Positions 9,262 to 17,253 of a DNA stretch of 64,000 nt are shown piece by piece. The translations under genes were made by a program, and so were the position numbers. Numbering within the stretch: position 1 is the first letter of the stretch; each line of letters starts with the position of its first letter. The notes below the pieces were generated by a model. The model worked only from the letters and a program-made list of their open reading frames with translations. It was not told the origin of the DNA and made no database searches. Origin of the DNA: M55B127 sp035269185 (GTDB lineage Bacteria; Bacillota; Halanaerobiia; Halanaerobiales; M55B127); contig CAYSHP010000007.1 in assembly GCA_964430875.1 (NCBI GenBank), positions 3,060 through 67,059 of the forward strand, written 5' to 3'.

Positions 9262-11256
9262 TTAGGCTATATCACGAACATCTAATATTAAAGCTACTTC
9301 GCCATCCCCAATTATTGTAGCTCCACTTATATTTTTTACATTACCCAGATAATCACTAAGTGATTTAATTACTATCTCTTGTTGATATAGTAATTCATTA
9401 ACTATCAATCCCACTTCTTTACCACTAGATTTAACTATTACAACGGACATCTCTTCCTGCTCAGTATAATTATTATCTCCCACTTCAATATTTAAACTCT
9501 TACGGCTGTCTATAAGGGGTATAGTTTCATTTCTTAAAACTATCACATCATTACCCTTTACCTGTCTGATTTCCTTAGATTTAATTTTTAAGGTTTCACT
9601 TATCGCATTAAGCGGTATTGCAAATACTTCCTCATCTATTTTTACCATAAGGGCATCTTGAATAGCTAATGTTAGAGGAAGTGATATAACAATCTTAGTA
9701 CCCTCTTCCTTTTCAGATTTTATGTAAACATCTCCATCTAAGCTTTTTATAGTTCTTTTAACAACATCCATTCCTACTCCACGACCAGAAACATTTGAGA
9801 CCTGGTCAGTAGTGCTTAAGCCCGGTTCAAAGATAAGCTGTAATTTTTTCTCTCTGTCCATTTCTTCAAGTTCTTTTTGGGTGATCAATTCTTTTTCAAC
9901 AGCTTTAGCTGTCAATTTATCTATATTAATCCCTGAACCATCATCTTCTACTTCTATAATTATTTCGCTGCCTTTTTGATAAGCCTTTAACTTTATTTTC
10001 CCAGTTTTATCCTTACCCTTTTTAACTCGAGTTTCTGGTTTTTCAATACCGTGATCAACAGCATTTCTCAGTAAATGGGTTAAGGGATCTCCCAGTTCAT
10101 CTATAATAGAACGGTCTAGCTCTGTTTCTTTACCTTTGATTAAAAAATCAATTTCTTTTTGGCTGTCCTTTGATAGATCGCGAACCATGCGGGGAAAACG
10201 ATTAAACATAACTCCGATCGGTTCCATTCTGATCTGCATTACTGTATGATGCAGTTCCATGGTTACCCTATCAAGTTGAGGCAGTATATCTTTAAATCCT
10301 TCCGAATTTATGTTCAGTGCCTCTAAGCGGGTTTTATTAATAAGTAATTCACCAATCATATTCATTAACTTATCTAATTTCTTGATTCCCACCCTCACTG
10401 TAGAAGATACTGCAAACTTAGAAGAACTACTGTCTTCATTTTTTGCTTTTTGTTTTTCATTATCTGATTTCATATTCTTATCTGTTGATTCAATATCCAT
10501 AGCAGTAATATTTATTGCTACTACATCTGTAATATTACTAAGATTATTAACTATATCTTCTCTATTTTCATTTGAAATTAATATCATTTTAACTACATCT
10601 TCTTCTATTTCTGCTTCATCTACACTTTTTATATCTGGATCTGATTTAAAGATATAGCCCATTTCTTTGGCTTCTTTCAAAACCATAGAAGCCCTAACTT
10701 GTTTAAACTCAGTAACTTTATCTAATTCAGCATTAACAGCATAAACTGTATCTAGCTCTTTTTTGTTTTCTTGAATATTATTTTTTTCAACCTCATTTAA
10801 AGTTAGCCTTTTTGAATCAAAGTTATCATTATTATTCTCTATATCTTGATTAGAAGTTTCTTTATGTGCTTTTCCCTCTTCTATATTATTTTCCAGTTTA
10901 TGCAAATATACTTCTAAATTAAAATCATCTGTACCCTCATCTTTAATCTGCTTTACTATTTCTTCTATGTAATCTATTCCTTCAAATAAAAGGTCTATAA
11001 TTTCTGTAGTCACATCTATTTTATTATTTCTAACCTTATCCATTAAATTTTCAATTTTATGTGTTAACTCTGTCAATACATCAAATCTCATAGTTGCTGA
11101 CATGCCCTTTAAAGAATGGGCTGCTCTAAATAATGAAGCAACTACTTCTTTATCTTCGGGGTTGTTTTCTAATTTCAAGATATTATCATTTAATACCATG
11201 ATGTATTCTTCTGATTCTGCGAAGAACATATCTAAATATTCATTATTATCACTCAA
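9262..11256 (-). CDS. cheA: chemotaxis histidine kinase CheA
   Basis: This 664-residue CheA has its domains in standard order. The Hpt domain carries phospho-acceptor His47 in AAHSLKG. A P2 response-regulator docking region lies near 200-260, the dimerisation helices near 290-350 (KLDKLMNMIGELLI), the ATP-binding kinase domain near 355-530 (HLLRNAVDHGIE, DDGSGI, GRGVGMDVV), and the CheW-like P5 domain at the C-terminus. It phosphorylates CheY in response to receptor signals. The start is TTG at 11254-11256 with GGAGG seven bases upstream. No cheR, cheB, cheC or cheD lies in this window, so adaptation enzymes must be elsewhere. Confidence 0.96.
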   Translation of the reverse strand: MSDNNEYLDMFFAESEEYIMVLNDNILKLENNPEDKEVVASLFRAAHSLKGMSATMRFDVLTELTHKIENLMDKVRNNKIDVTTEIIDLLFEGIDYIEEIVKQIKDEGTDDFNLEVYLHKLENNIEEGKAHKETSNQDIENNNDNFDSKRLTLNEVEKNNIQENKKELDTVYAVNAELDKVTEFKQVRASMVLKEAKEMGYIFKSDPDIKSVDEAEIEEDVVKMILISNENREDIVNNLSNITDVVAINITAMDIESTDKNMKSDNEKQKAKNEDSSSSKFAVSSTVRVGIKKLDKLMNMIGELLINKTRLEALNINSEGFKDILPQLDRVTMELHHTVMQIRMEPIGVMFNRFPRMVRDLSKDSQKEIDFLIKGKETELDRSIIDELGDPLTHLLRNAVDHGIEKPETRVKKGKDKTGKIKLKAYQKGSEIIIEVEDDGSGINIDKLTAKAVEKELITQKELEEMDREKKLQLIFEPGLSTTDQVSNVSGRGVGMDVVKRTIKSLDGDVYIKSEKEEGTKIVISLPLTLAIQDALMVKIDEEVFAIPLNAISETLKIKSKEIRQVKGNDVIVLRNETIPLIDSRKSLNIEVGDNNYTEQEEMSVVIVKSSGKEVGLIVNELLYQQEIVIKSLSDYLGNVKNISGATIIGDGEVALILDVRDIA

Positions 11257-11299
11257 TTTCTTTCCTCCTCTATCATTATGAACATATCACTTTAACGGC

Positions 11300-11656
11300 T
11301 TATATTATTTTATCAATTGCCTCTTTAATTCTCTTTTTGTTAAAAGGTTTCACAATAAAATCTTTAGCCCCAGCTTCAATTGCTTCTATTACAAGTGATT
11401 GTTGACCCATTGCAGAACACATTATTACTTTGGCATCAGAATCAAATTCCATTATTTTTTTTACTGCCTCGATTCCATCCATTTCCGGCATGGTTATATC
11501 CATTGTTACTAAGTCCGCTCCATGTTTTTGATATGATTCAAAACCTATTTTCCCATTGGCTGCTTCATCTACAATCTCATGCCCATTATTTTCTAATATG
11601 TTTTTTAAATTCATTCGCATAAAAGCTGCATCATCTACTATTAATATTTTTGCCAC
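11300..11656 (-). CDS. cheY: chemotaxis response regulator CheY
   Basis: This single receiver domain of 118 residues has the full phosphorylation set: Asp8 and Asp9, phospho-acceptor Asp53 (VTMDITMPEMDG), Ser81 and Lys103 (VKPF). There is no output domain, as expected for CheY, which binds the flagellar switch. The start is GTG at 11654-11656 with AGGAG ten bases upstream. It sits between the chemoreceptor, from which it is separated by a terminator-like hairpin, and cheA. Confidence 0.95.
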   Translation of the reverse strand: MAKILIVDDAAFMRMNLKNILENNGHEIVDEAANGKIGFESYQKHGADLVTMDITMPEMDGIEAVKKIMEFDSDAKVIMCSAMGQQSLVIEAIEAGAKDFIVKPFNKKRIKEAIDKII

Positions 11657-11674
11657 TTTTCATCCGCTCCTTAT

Positions 11675-11708
11675 CATTTAAAAGAAGAGGCTCTAAGAGC
11701 CCCTTCTT
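11675..11708 (-). terminator. attenuating terminator between receptor gene and cheY
   Basis: On the minus strand, AAGAAGGGGCTC pairs almost perfectly with GAGCCTCTTCTT around a TTA loop (11682-11708), with T residues after it. It begins eight bases after the receptor stop codon. It probably stops most transcripts there, giving more receptor than CheY/CheA, with readthrough supplying the rest. Confidence 0.7.
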
Positions 11709-11715
11709 GGTCAAC

Positions 11716-13788
11716 TTATATTTCAAATTGCTCAACTTTACTAGAAAGCTTTTGTGCCATCTCTGAAAGATTTTCTGATGCTTTAACAATTTCTTCGGTT
11801 GAGGCACTTTGTTCTTCACTGGAAGCAGCTACTTCTTCTGCATTACTAGATGCCTGTTCACTAACTGAGGCAACTTCATCTACAGCTTTTTCTACTTGTG
11901 AACTCTTCGCAGCCATATCTTCTGCTGCCTCTGTGATATCTTTAATAAGGCTTCTTAGACTAACTGCTGCAGAATCAATCTCACCAAAGGAATTCTCAGT
12001 TGTTTTAATTGCATCTACGCCATCTTCAACTGCCTCTTCTGCTTTATTCATTTGTTTTATAGTATCTTGAACACCATCTTGTATTTCATTGATCAAAGAA
12101 GCAATGTTTTCTGTTGCATCAGAAGATTCTTCAGCAAGTTCTCTAATCTCATCTGCAACCACACTAAATCCTCTGCCAGCTTCTCCTGCTCTAGCTGCCT
12201 CTATTGCAGCATTTAAAGCAAGTAGATTGGTCTGGGCCGAAATACCATTAATCAGTTCTACAATATCACCAATTTGTTCTGATAATTTGCCCAAGTCATC
12301 TATCCTATTTGATACAGCCTGTGATTGATTTTTAACTTCTCTGACTTGGTCGATTGAATTATTTATTGAGGTATTACCTTCTTTAATATTATCCATAACA
12401 TTACCAGCTTTTTCATCCATTTCTCCAGACTTTTCTCCCACATTATCAATTCTACCGGCTAAATCTTCAACATTCCCTTTTGTTTCTTCAATCTGAGCAG
12501 TCTGCTCTTCAGCCCCGGAAGCAACTTCTTGAATAGCAGTTCCTACCTGTTCAGCGGAGGCTGAAATCTCTTCACTGGAAGCTGAAAGCTCTTCACTAGA
12601 AGAAGAAAGGTCACTAGCGATTTCTGCCACATCTTCAATTACACCTCGTAAATTATCCTGCATTTTATTTAATGCATTTGCTAAAGTCCCTATTTCATCC
12701 TCTGAATTAACATCAATTTTTTTAGCTCTCAAATTACCTTGAGCAATCTCTTTAGCAAACTCTACTCCGAGATTAACAGGTTTAGTAATACTTCTAGTTA
12801 TTATAAATGCGATAAGGGCTCCAATTATTAAAGCAACAATTAAAGCTATAATTAAATTTCTAATTGCCGCTGTTTGCCCCTCTTCCATTTCGGCAAGTTG
12901 TAAGTCCTGTAATTCATTTGCACTAGCCAAAAATTCATCAGCTTTAGTTTCCATAGTTGCTTTATTTTGATCTTTGGTTAGTTCTATTTCATGAATTTGT
13001 TGGAATACATTTTCTGTATTATTCAATTGATTTAATATACCCTCTGCTGTTTTAATATCTTTTTCCTCATTAAAGGAATTTTTAAGTTCCGTTGCTGTTT
13101 CTTTAGCAGTTTGGAAAGCAGCTAAAGTACTGTTTGCATATCTTTCCTGCCCTTCTGCATCAGCAAGGTTAATTATGTAATTTCTCTCCTGTCTTCCTAT
13201 ATTATCAACATTTTGAACCAACTGATTAGCAAGTAATAAAGTTTGAAGTTTTTGTTCGATATCCCTTATTTCTACATTTCCCATTCCACTATTCATATCA
13301 GCTATTAGTTCGTCATATTCTTCCTTTTGGGCTTTTTCTAAACTCTCTATTTGACTTTTTAGTTCTTCTTCTACAGCCACAAATTCAGTTCTAAGTTCAT
13401 TTTGCTGAAAAAGAGAGTCCGCATAAGAAATAGCGGCTGTTTTATATTGATTAGCAAGAGACTGCATGTTATCAATCCTTTTTTTATCAGCCTCTTCTTG
13501 CATTAGTTCTTTGGTTTTATCACCGCTTGCCACCATAGAACTTACCATCTGGTCTATATTATCAATATATATTTGTTCTTCTTGTAACATGAAATTTTTC
13601 TCATTTTGTCTAATTTCCAATGTCGTTTCAGCAAAACCAGCTGCATCATTAGAAATCTGAACGTCATGATCGACATTATTTAAACCCTGATAACCCACTA
13701 ATGCCATAATACCAGCTATCAAAATTAAAATTGCAAATCCTCCACCAATTTTAAACCCTAAATTTAAATTCTTAAAAAATTTTAACAA
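11716..13788 (-). CDS. methyl-accepting chemotaxis protein with HBM-type sensor
   Basis: This receptor has 690 residues: a transmembrane helix (about 14-35), an all-helical periplasmic sensor (about 40-300), a second transmembrane helix (about 308-332), HAMP (about 333-385) and a long cytoplasmic signalling coiled coil ending at 690. The conserved hairpin tip contains LLALNAAIEAARAGEAGRGF. Two related motifs in the sensor, RQNEKNFML and GRQERNYII, are typical of the helical bimodular (HBM) ligand domain. The ligand cannot be read from sequence. There is no C-terminal pentapeptide for CheR tethering. The start is TTG at 13786-13788 with GGAGG seven bases upstream. The gene is headed by a c-di-GMP riboswitch about 300 bases upstream. 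Confidence 0.95.
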   Translation of the reverse strand: MLKFFKNLNLGFKIGGGFAILILIAGIMALVGYQGLNNVDHDVQISNDAAGFAETTLEIRQNEKNFMLQEEQIYIDNIDQMVSSMVASGDKTKELMQEEADKKRIDNMQSLANQYKTAAISYADSLFQQNELRTEFVAVEEELKSQIESLEKAQKEEYDELIADMNSGMGNVEIRDIEQKLQTLLLANQLVQNVDNIGRQERNYIINLADAEGQERYANSTLAAFQTAKETATELKNSFNEEKDIKTAEGILNQLNNTENVFQQIHEIELTKDQNKATMETKADEFLASANELQDLQLAEMEEGQTAAIRNLIIALIVALIIGALIAFIITRSITKPVNLGVEFAKEIAQGNLRAKKIDVNSEDEIGTLANALNKMQDNLRGVIEDVAEIASDLSSSSEELSASSEEISASAEQVGTAIQEVASGAEEQTAQIEETKGNVEDLAGRIDNVGEKSGEMDEKAGNVMDNIKEGNTSINNSIDQVREVKNQSQAVSNRIDDLGKLSEQIGDIVELINGISAQTNLLALNAAIEAARAGEAGRGFSVVADEIRELAEESSDATENIASLINEIQDGVQDTIKQMNKAEEAVEDGVDAIKTTENSFGEIDSAAVSLRSLIKDITEAAEDMAAKSSQVEKAVDEVASVSEQASSNAEEVAASSEEQSASTEEIVKASENLSEMAQKLSSKVEQFEI

Positions 13789-14090
13789 TATTACTCCTCC
13801 TTTTAATTATTAGATCATTTATTATTTATCCCAATTTAATTAATTGGGTTTACAACCAATATATTTATATGTTTTGAAAATTGTGAAATTGAAAACAATT
13901 ATTAATATTTGTAATATTTATTTCGTAATATATATTAGATCTATTAAATGTGCTGAATGGCTTTTTAGACAATTATTCTCCTCTATGATAGTTATAGCTC
14001 TTAAATACTTCATTTAAGTATAAATATTAATTAATTTATATATTTATTATTTTCCTGATTATGTTGATAATATTACTTAAGTTTGTAAAT
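13789..14090 (-). other. leader between c-di-GMP riboswitch terminator and receptor gene
   Basis: These 300 very AT-rich bases hold no convincing gene. A weak palindrome (CCCAATTAATTAAATTGGG, near 13830-13850 on the minus strand) and the receptor's ribosome site near 13790-13800 are all I can support. The length is unusual for a riboswitch-to-start distance and could hide a second promoter, but I see no strong one. Confidence 0.5.
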
Positions 14091-14120
14091 AAAAAAATAT
14101 GGCCCTTCTTTTTGGCCATA
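14091..14120 (-). terminator. intrinsic terminator of the c-di-GMP riboswitch
   Basis: On the minus strand TATGGCC (14114-14120) pairs perfectly with GGCCATA (14098-14104) around a nine-base loop, followed by seven T (14091-14097). It lies directly after the aptamer, so it is the likely expression platform. Its left arm can instead pair with CCATAG (14125-14130), next to the aptamer's closing strand, which offers a mutually exclusive antiterminator. Confidence 0.88.
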
Positions 14121-14205
14121 GTATCTATGGTAACCTGGCAGTCTATTTAAAATAGACCCATAGCTTTGCGTCCTTTTCTTACGAAAAGTTTGCCTTTTTC
14201 ATCAT
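14121..14205 (-). promoter_or_regulatory. cyclic di-GMP-I (GEMM) riboswitch aptamer
   Basis: Read on the minus strand, the segment has the conserved GEMM-I elements in order: GGCAAAC; a hairpin CTTTTC-GTAA-GAAAAG capped by a GNRA tetraloop; GACGCAAAGC; a second hairpin built on GGGTCTA/TAGAC; then TGCCAGGTTACC. The GNRA loop and its receptor helix are features of this class. It is oriented towards the chemoreceptor and che genes. Because the terminator arm and the aptamer's closing strand compete for the same bases, binding probably favours termination, but that direction is an inference. Confidence 0.93.
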
Positions 14206-14464
14206 ATTATTTGATTTTATTATTTTTTATATGGTATTATAATAACATCTATTATAATAAATAACTTATTTTTCCCTATAAACTTCCTAACTCTTAAAAA
14301 TTCTTTCATATTATATCACTTTATCTATATTTATTTTATAACAAATATTATAAAATTTCAGTAAAAAATTATAAAAATATGTTCTTTATAGTAACTTTTT
14401 GTAAAATATTATCAATTTTTAGTGGTTTTGTGTATAATGATATACAATCTGGGGGTTTTTACTT
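14206..14464. other. divergent promoter region between riboswitch and XRE/HD-GYP gene
   Basis: No gene is seen here. On the plus strand a TATAAT at 14433-14438 lies 27 bases before the TTG start of the regulator, without a good -35. On the minus strand a TATAAT at 14236-14241 lies about 30 bases before the riboswitch, also with a weak -35. Both genes would therefore start from this shared region, which could also carry the regulator's own operator. I found no clear inverted repeat. Confidence 0.45.
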
Positions 14465-15619
14465 TTGGAATATTTTTCTTCAAGATTAAAGTTATTAAGG
14501 AAAGAAAATAATCTTACTCAAAATAAACTCGCAAATATTTTAGGTTATTCAAGATCAACAATAGCTAAATATGAAGCAGGTCAGATGATCCCCTCGGGCA
14601 GTTTTTTATATGATGTTGCAGAATATTTCGAAGTTTCATTAGACTATCTATTAGGCCGAACTAATATCCATGAAAGTTTTGGTGACTATATTTTATCAAA
14701 AGCACCTAGTATATTATTATTTGTAGACCCTAAAGATGGAAAAATAATAGACCACAGTCCCTCTGCTCTCGATTTTTACGGATATAAAAGACATGAACTT
14801 CTTAAAAAAACCATATATGAACTAAATACCCTACCAAAAGATGAAGTTAAAAAATTAATGAAAAAAGCTATTGAAGCAAAACATAAAACATATTTTTTTA
14901 AACATAAACTGTCTAATGATAAAATAAAAGAAGTAAAAGTAACAACTACAAAAGTTACCATCAATAATAGAAAGGTAATTGGTTCTTTAATTCAAGACCT
15001 TAGTATTAGTAATAATAAGAAAGAAGATAATAAACTATCTAAAAATTTATTTCAATCAATTAATAATATAGCTTTACAAAATATTCATCATAAAGACCAA
15101 CATATTTATAATGTCACTAAACTTGCTGCTGATATTGGTAAACATCTCTTTTTATCCACAAAAGATCTAGAAAATCTAACATTTGCTAGTCAGCTTCAAA
15201 ATATTGGAGAAGTTAATATACCCCACCATATTATTAATAAGCCAAACATATTAAATGAAAATGAATATTCAATAATAAAAAGCCATCCTGTTTTTAGTCT
15301 GCAATTACTTAAAAATACTTCTATTAATAAAAAAATAAAAAAAATTATATTACAACATCATGAAAGATTAGATGGTTCTGGATACCCGAATAATTTAACG
15401 AAAAATGAAATTTTAATAGAAGCACAAATTATCGGAGTAGCTGATGTAATAATTGCTATGATATCTAAAAGGCCTTACAGAAAATCATTTGATTTAGAAG
15501 ATGCTTTAAAAGAAATTAATAAAAATAAAGGTATAAAATATAATAAAGAAATAGTAAATATTTGTAATCATATCTTAAAAAATACTAAATATAAACCTGA
15601 ATTTAAAGCCAACTATTAA
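14465..15619 (+). CDS. XRE-PAS-HD-GYP protein with degenerate catalytic site
   Basis: This 384-residue protein begins with an XRE helix-turn-helix (about 1-65: NLTQNKLANILGYSRSTIAKYE). A PAS domain follows (about 70-180) and then an HD-GYP domain (about 205-375). HHERLDGSGYP and VAD are kept, but the canonical LLHDIGK is replaced by QLQNIGE, so the HD metal ligands and the lysine are gone. Hydrolysis is therefore doubtful, whereas c-di-GMP binding could remain. A DNA-binding domain joined to HD-GYP is uncommon. The start is TTG at 14465-14467 with GGGGG ten bases upstream. It is divergent from the c-di-GMP riboswitch and che genes, suggesting it regulates them. It could also be an active enzyme with altered ligands. 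Confidence 0.85.
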   Translation: MEYFSSRLKLLRKENNLTQNKLANILGYSRSTIAKYEAGQMIPSGSFLYDVAEYFEVSLDYLLGRTNIHESFGDYILSKAPSILLFVDPKDGKIIDHSPSALDFYGYKRHELLKKTIYELNTLPKDEVKKLMKKAIEAKHKTYFFKHKLSNDKIKEVKVTTTKVTINNRKVIGSLIQDLSISNNKKEDNKLSKNLFQSINNIALQNIHHKDQHIYNVTKLAADIGKHLFLSTKDLENLTFASQLQNIGEVNIPHHIINKPNILNENEYSIIKSHPVFSLQLLKNTSINKKIKKIILQHHERLDGSGYPNNLTKNEILIEAQIIGVADVIIAMISKRPYRKSFDLEDALKEINKNKGIKYNKEIVNICNHILKNTKYKPEFKANY

Positions 15620-15768
15620 AATCAATAATATAAATTATTATAATAATTGTTTTAGTGAATAAATAATATTGATAAACTATTATTTATATCTTTTTTAAAA
15701 TTTTATTTTAAAGAAAACATAATTTTATAATTGATAAGCTGTTTAATTGAAAAATATTATAAAAATAT

Positions 15769-15796
15769 AAAATCCCGGTTAACCCGGGATTTTTGT
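15769..15796. terminator. bidirectional terminator between convergent genes
   Basis: AATCCCGG pairs with CCGGGATT around a short TTAAC loop (15771-15791). T-rich runs lie on both sides, so it can end the XRE/HD-GYP transcript from the left and the hsp20 transcript from the right. Confidence 0.85.
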
Positions 15797-15807
15797 GGTT
15801 CTATTAT

Positions 15808-16251
15808 TTATTTAATATCTATTGTTTTCTTCTTACTTACAGTTTCTTCTTTTTTAGGAAGTTTAATTTCTAATATACCATCGTTGTATTCTGCTTCTAT
15901 TTCATCTTCTTTGATGTTTTCAATATAGAAACTTCTGCAATAGCTACCTCTTCTTCTTTCTTTTCTAATATATCCTTCATCTTCTTCTTCAGTGTATTCT
16001 TCATTGTTTGCAGAGATGGTTAAATAATTATCATCCATTTCAACCTCAATATCTTCTTTTTTCATACCAGGTAGTTCAGCATCTATAACATACTTATCAT
16101 CCTTTTCTTTAACATCAGTTCTGAAACCTAATTTGGAACGGTCCATCACATTGTTAAAGAAACTATCCCAAAGAGCGTCAAACGGATCTTCACTTCTTTC
16201 AGTCATTTCATTTTGACTTCTACGGTTACGACGTGGAATTAAATCAAACAT
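15808..16251 (-). CDS. small heat shock protein, Hsp20/alpha-crystallin family
   Basis: This 147-residue chaperone holds unfolding proteins for later refolding. The alpha-crystallin domain spans about 40-135, with the diagnostic AELPGMKKEDIEVEMDDNYL near its start and a GILEIKLPK motif near its end. The longer frame opening at 16329 is rejected. ATG at 16249-16251 has AGGAGGTG seven bases upstream and gives the usual MFDLIPRR-type N-terminus. A promoter and tandem CtsR-like boxes lie directly upstream. It appears monocistronic, bounded by a bidirectional terminator. Confidence 0.95.
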   Translation of the reverse strand: MFDLIPRRNRRSQNEMTERSEDPFDALWDSFFNNVMDRSKLGFRTDVKEKDDKYVIDAELPGMKKEDIEVEMDDNYLTISANNEEYTEEEDEGYIRKERRRGSYCRSFYIENIKEDEIEAEYNDGILEIKLPKKEETVSKKKTIDIK

Positions 16252-16272
16252 ACAGACACCTCCTGAAATTTT

Positions 16273-16307
16273 TTTGACTTTATCTGTCTTTCTGACCTTT
16301 ATTGACT
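16273..16307 (-). promoter_or_regulatory. tandem CtsR-like operators upstream of hsp20
   Basis: On the minus strand four heptads follow each other: AGTCAAT, GGTCAGA, AGACAGA and AGTCAAA, separated by 3, 1 and 3 bases. CtsR binds (A/G)GTCAAA-NAN-(A/G)GTCAAA direct repeats, and both pairs here fit, with spacers AAA and TAA. They lie just downstream of the promoter -10, where a repressor would block transcription. No ctsR gene lies in this window. Confidence 0.65.
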
Positions 16308-16318
16308 TTCTACTTATT

Positions 16319-16346
16319 ATTATAATCATAATATGGAAAATTTCAA
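16319..16346 (-). promoter_or_regulatory. promoter of hsp20
   Basis: On the minus strand TTGAAA (16341-16346) and TATAAT (16319-16324) are separated by 16 bases, a good housekeeping-sigma promoter. The transcript would begin near 16312, about 60 bases before the ATG and over the CtsR-like repeats. Confidence 0.7.
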
Positions 16347-16349
16347 ATA

Positions 16350-16384
16350 TGAAAAATCGGCAATAATTTTACTTATTGCCGATT
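16350..16384 (-). terminator. terminator after the PHP-domain gene
   Basis: The 12-base arms AATCGGCAATAA and TTATTGCCGATT form a near-perfect hairpin, followed on the minus strand by TTTTT. It closes the PHP gene transcript just upstream of the hsp20 promoter. Confidence 0.88.
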
Positions 16385-16425
16385 AATTAAAATTATCTCA
16401 ATATATCTTAAATATACTCAATTTT

Positions 16426-17145
16426 TCATTTTTTACTATTCAAAAAATTTAGTACTTTATTAACTGATGAATTTATTATATTTTCGTTTGTAATAAGTCC
16501 ATCATTGATGATTGGGTCTAAATTACTTAAATCCCCAACCATGTCCCGATAATGAGCATCACTATTTAATGCCAAATGGTTCCCATTTTCTAATGATAAT
16601 TTTACTAATTTTCTGGTTAACTTTTTATCTCCTCTACCTTTCATTTCACTTTTATGAGAACTTGCATTAACTTCTAAAATTACATCAAATTCTTTAGCAG
16701 TTTTTACTATTTCTTCTAAATCTACCATATTAGAAAGGTTAATGGGATGGGTAACCATATCTACTAAGGGATTTTTCATTGCTGCTATAGTTGCTTTTGT
16801 ATGCTCTTTAACCGTTGTATTGGTATAACCTGTATTCATGTGAATTCCACAGGCTACGAAATCAAGATGCCTAAAATATCTTTTTTCTAAATCAAGTGAA
16901 CCATCATTTAAGATATTAGCTTCAATTCCCTTGAGTATTTTGACTCCTTTGATCTTATCAGGTAGAACCTTTAAATTATTAAAATAATTGAAATGAGTTC
17001 CACCTGGTAAGGCAGGACCATGGTCAGTTAGAGCAATTAATTTCAATCCTTTATTTTTAGCTTCTTCTGCTATTTCATCAATAGTTGAATAAGCATGTCC
17101 ACTAAATATAGAGTGGACATGCAGGTCTGCTTCAATTTTTATCAA
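16426..17145 (-). CDS. PHP-domain phosphoesterase, YcdX-like
   Basis: This protein of about 239 residues has the PHP metal-binding signatures in order: DLHVHS, LTDHGPALPG, GIEANI, CGIHMN, THPINL, LEVNAS and NSDAHY, so the trinuclear metal site of the YcdX group looks complete. These enzymes hydrolyse phosphate esters; the natural substrate is not known. I chose TTG at 17143-17145 because AGGAG lies eight bases before it. The in-frame GTG three codons upstream overlaps that ribosome site. It stands alone, with a strong terminator after it. Confidence 0.9.
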   Translation of the reverse strand: MIKIEADLHVHSIFSGHAYSTIDEIAEEAKNKGLKLIALTDHGPALPGGTHFNYFNNLKVLPDKIKGVKILKGIEANILNDGSLDLEKRYFRHLDFVACGIHMNTGYTNTTVKEHTKATIAAMKNPLVDMVTHPINLSNMVDLEEIVKTAKEFDVILEVNASSHKSEMKGRGDKKLTRKLVKLSLENGNHLALNSDAHYRDMVGDLSNLDPIINDGLITNENIINSSVNKVLNFLNSKK

Positions 17146-17253
17146 TTTATTCACTCCTGTATATTACAATTTAACCTATTATTATTTGAATAATAATTTT
17201 TATCAAATAATAGGTAGCTTTTTTGATTTCATCTTTGTCGATAGTAACTCAAT

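Noticed and set aside
11631..11819. 62-codon minus-strand frame over the end of the chemoreceptor gene
   Set aside because: It is another frame of the receptor 3' end and the attenuator hairpin, with no family match.
17175..17214. Hairpin between the protease and PHP genes
   Set aside because: The stem is AT-only with mismatches. The T run is on the plus strand, where no gene would be terminated, so it is weak as a functional element.
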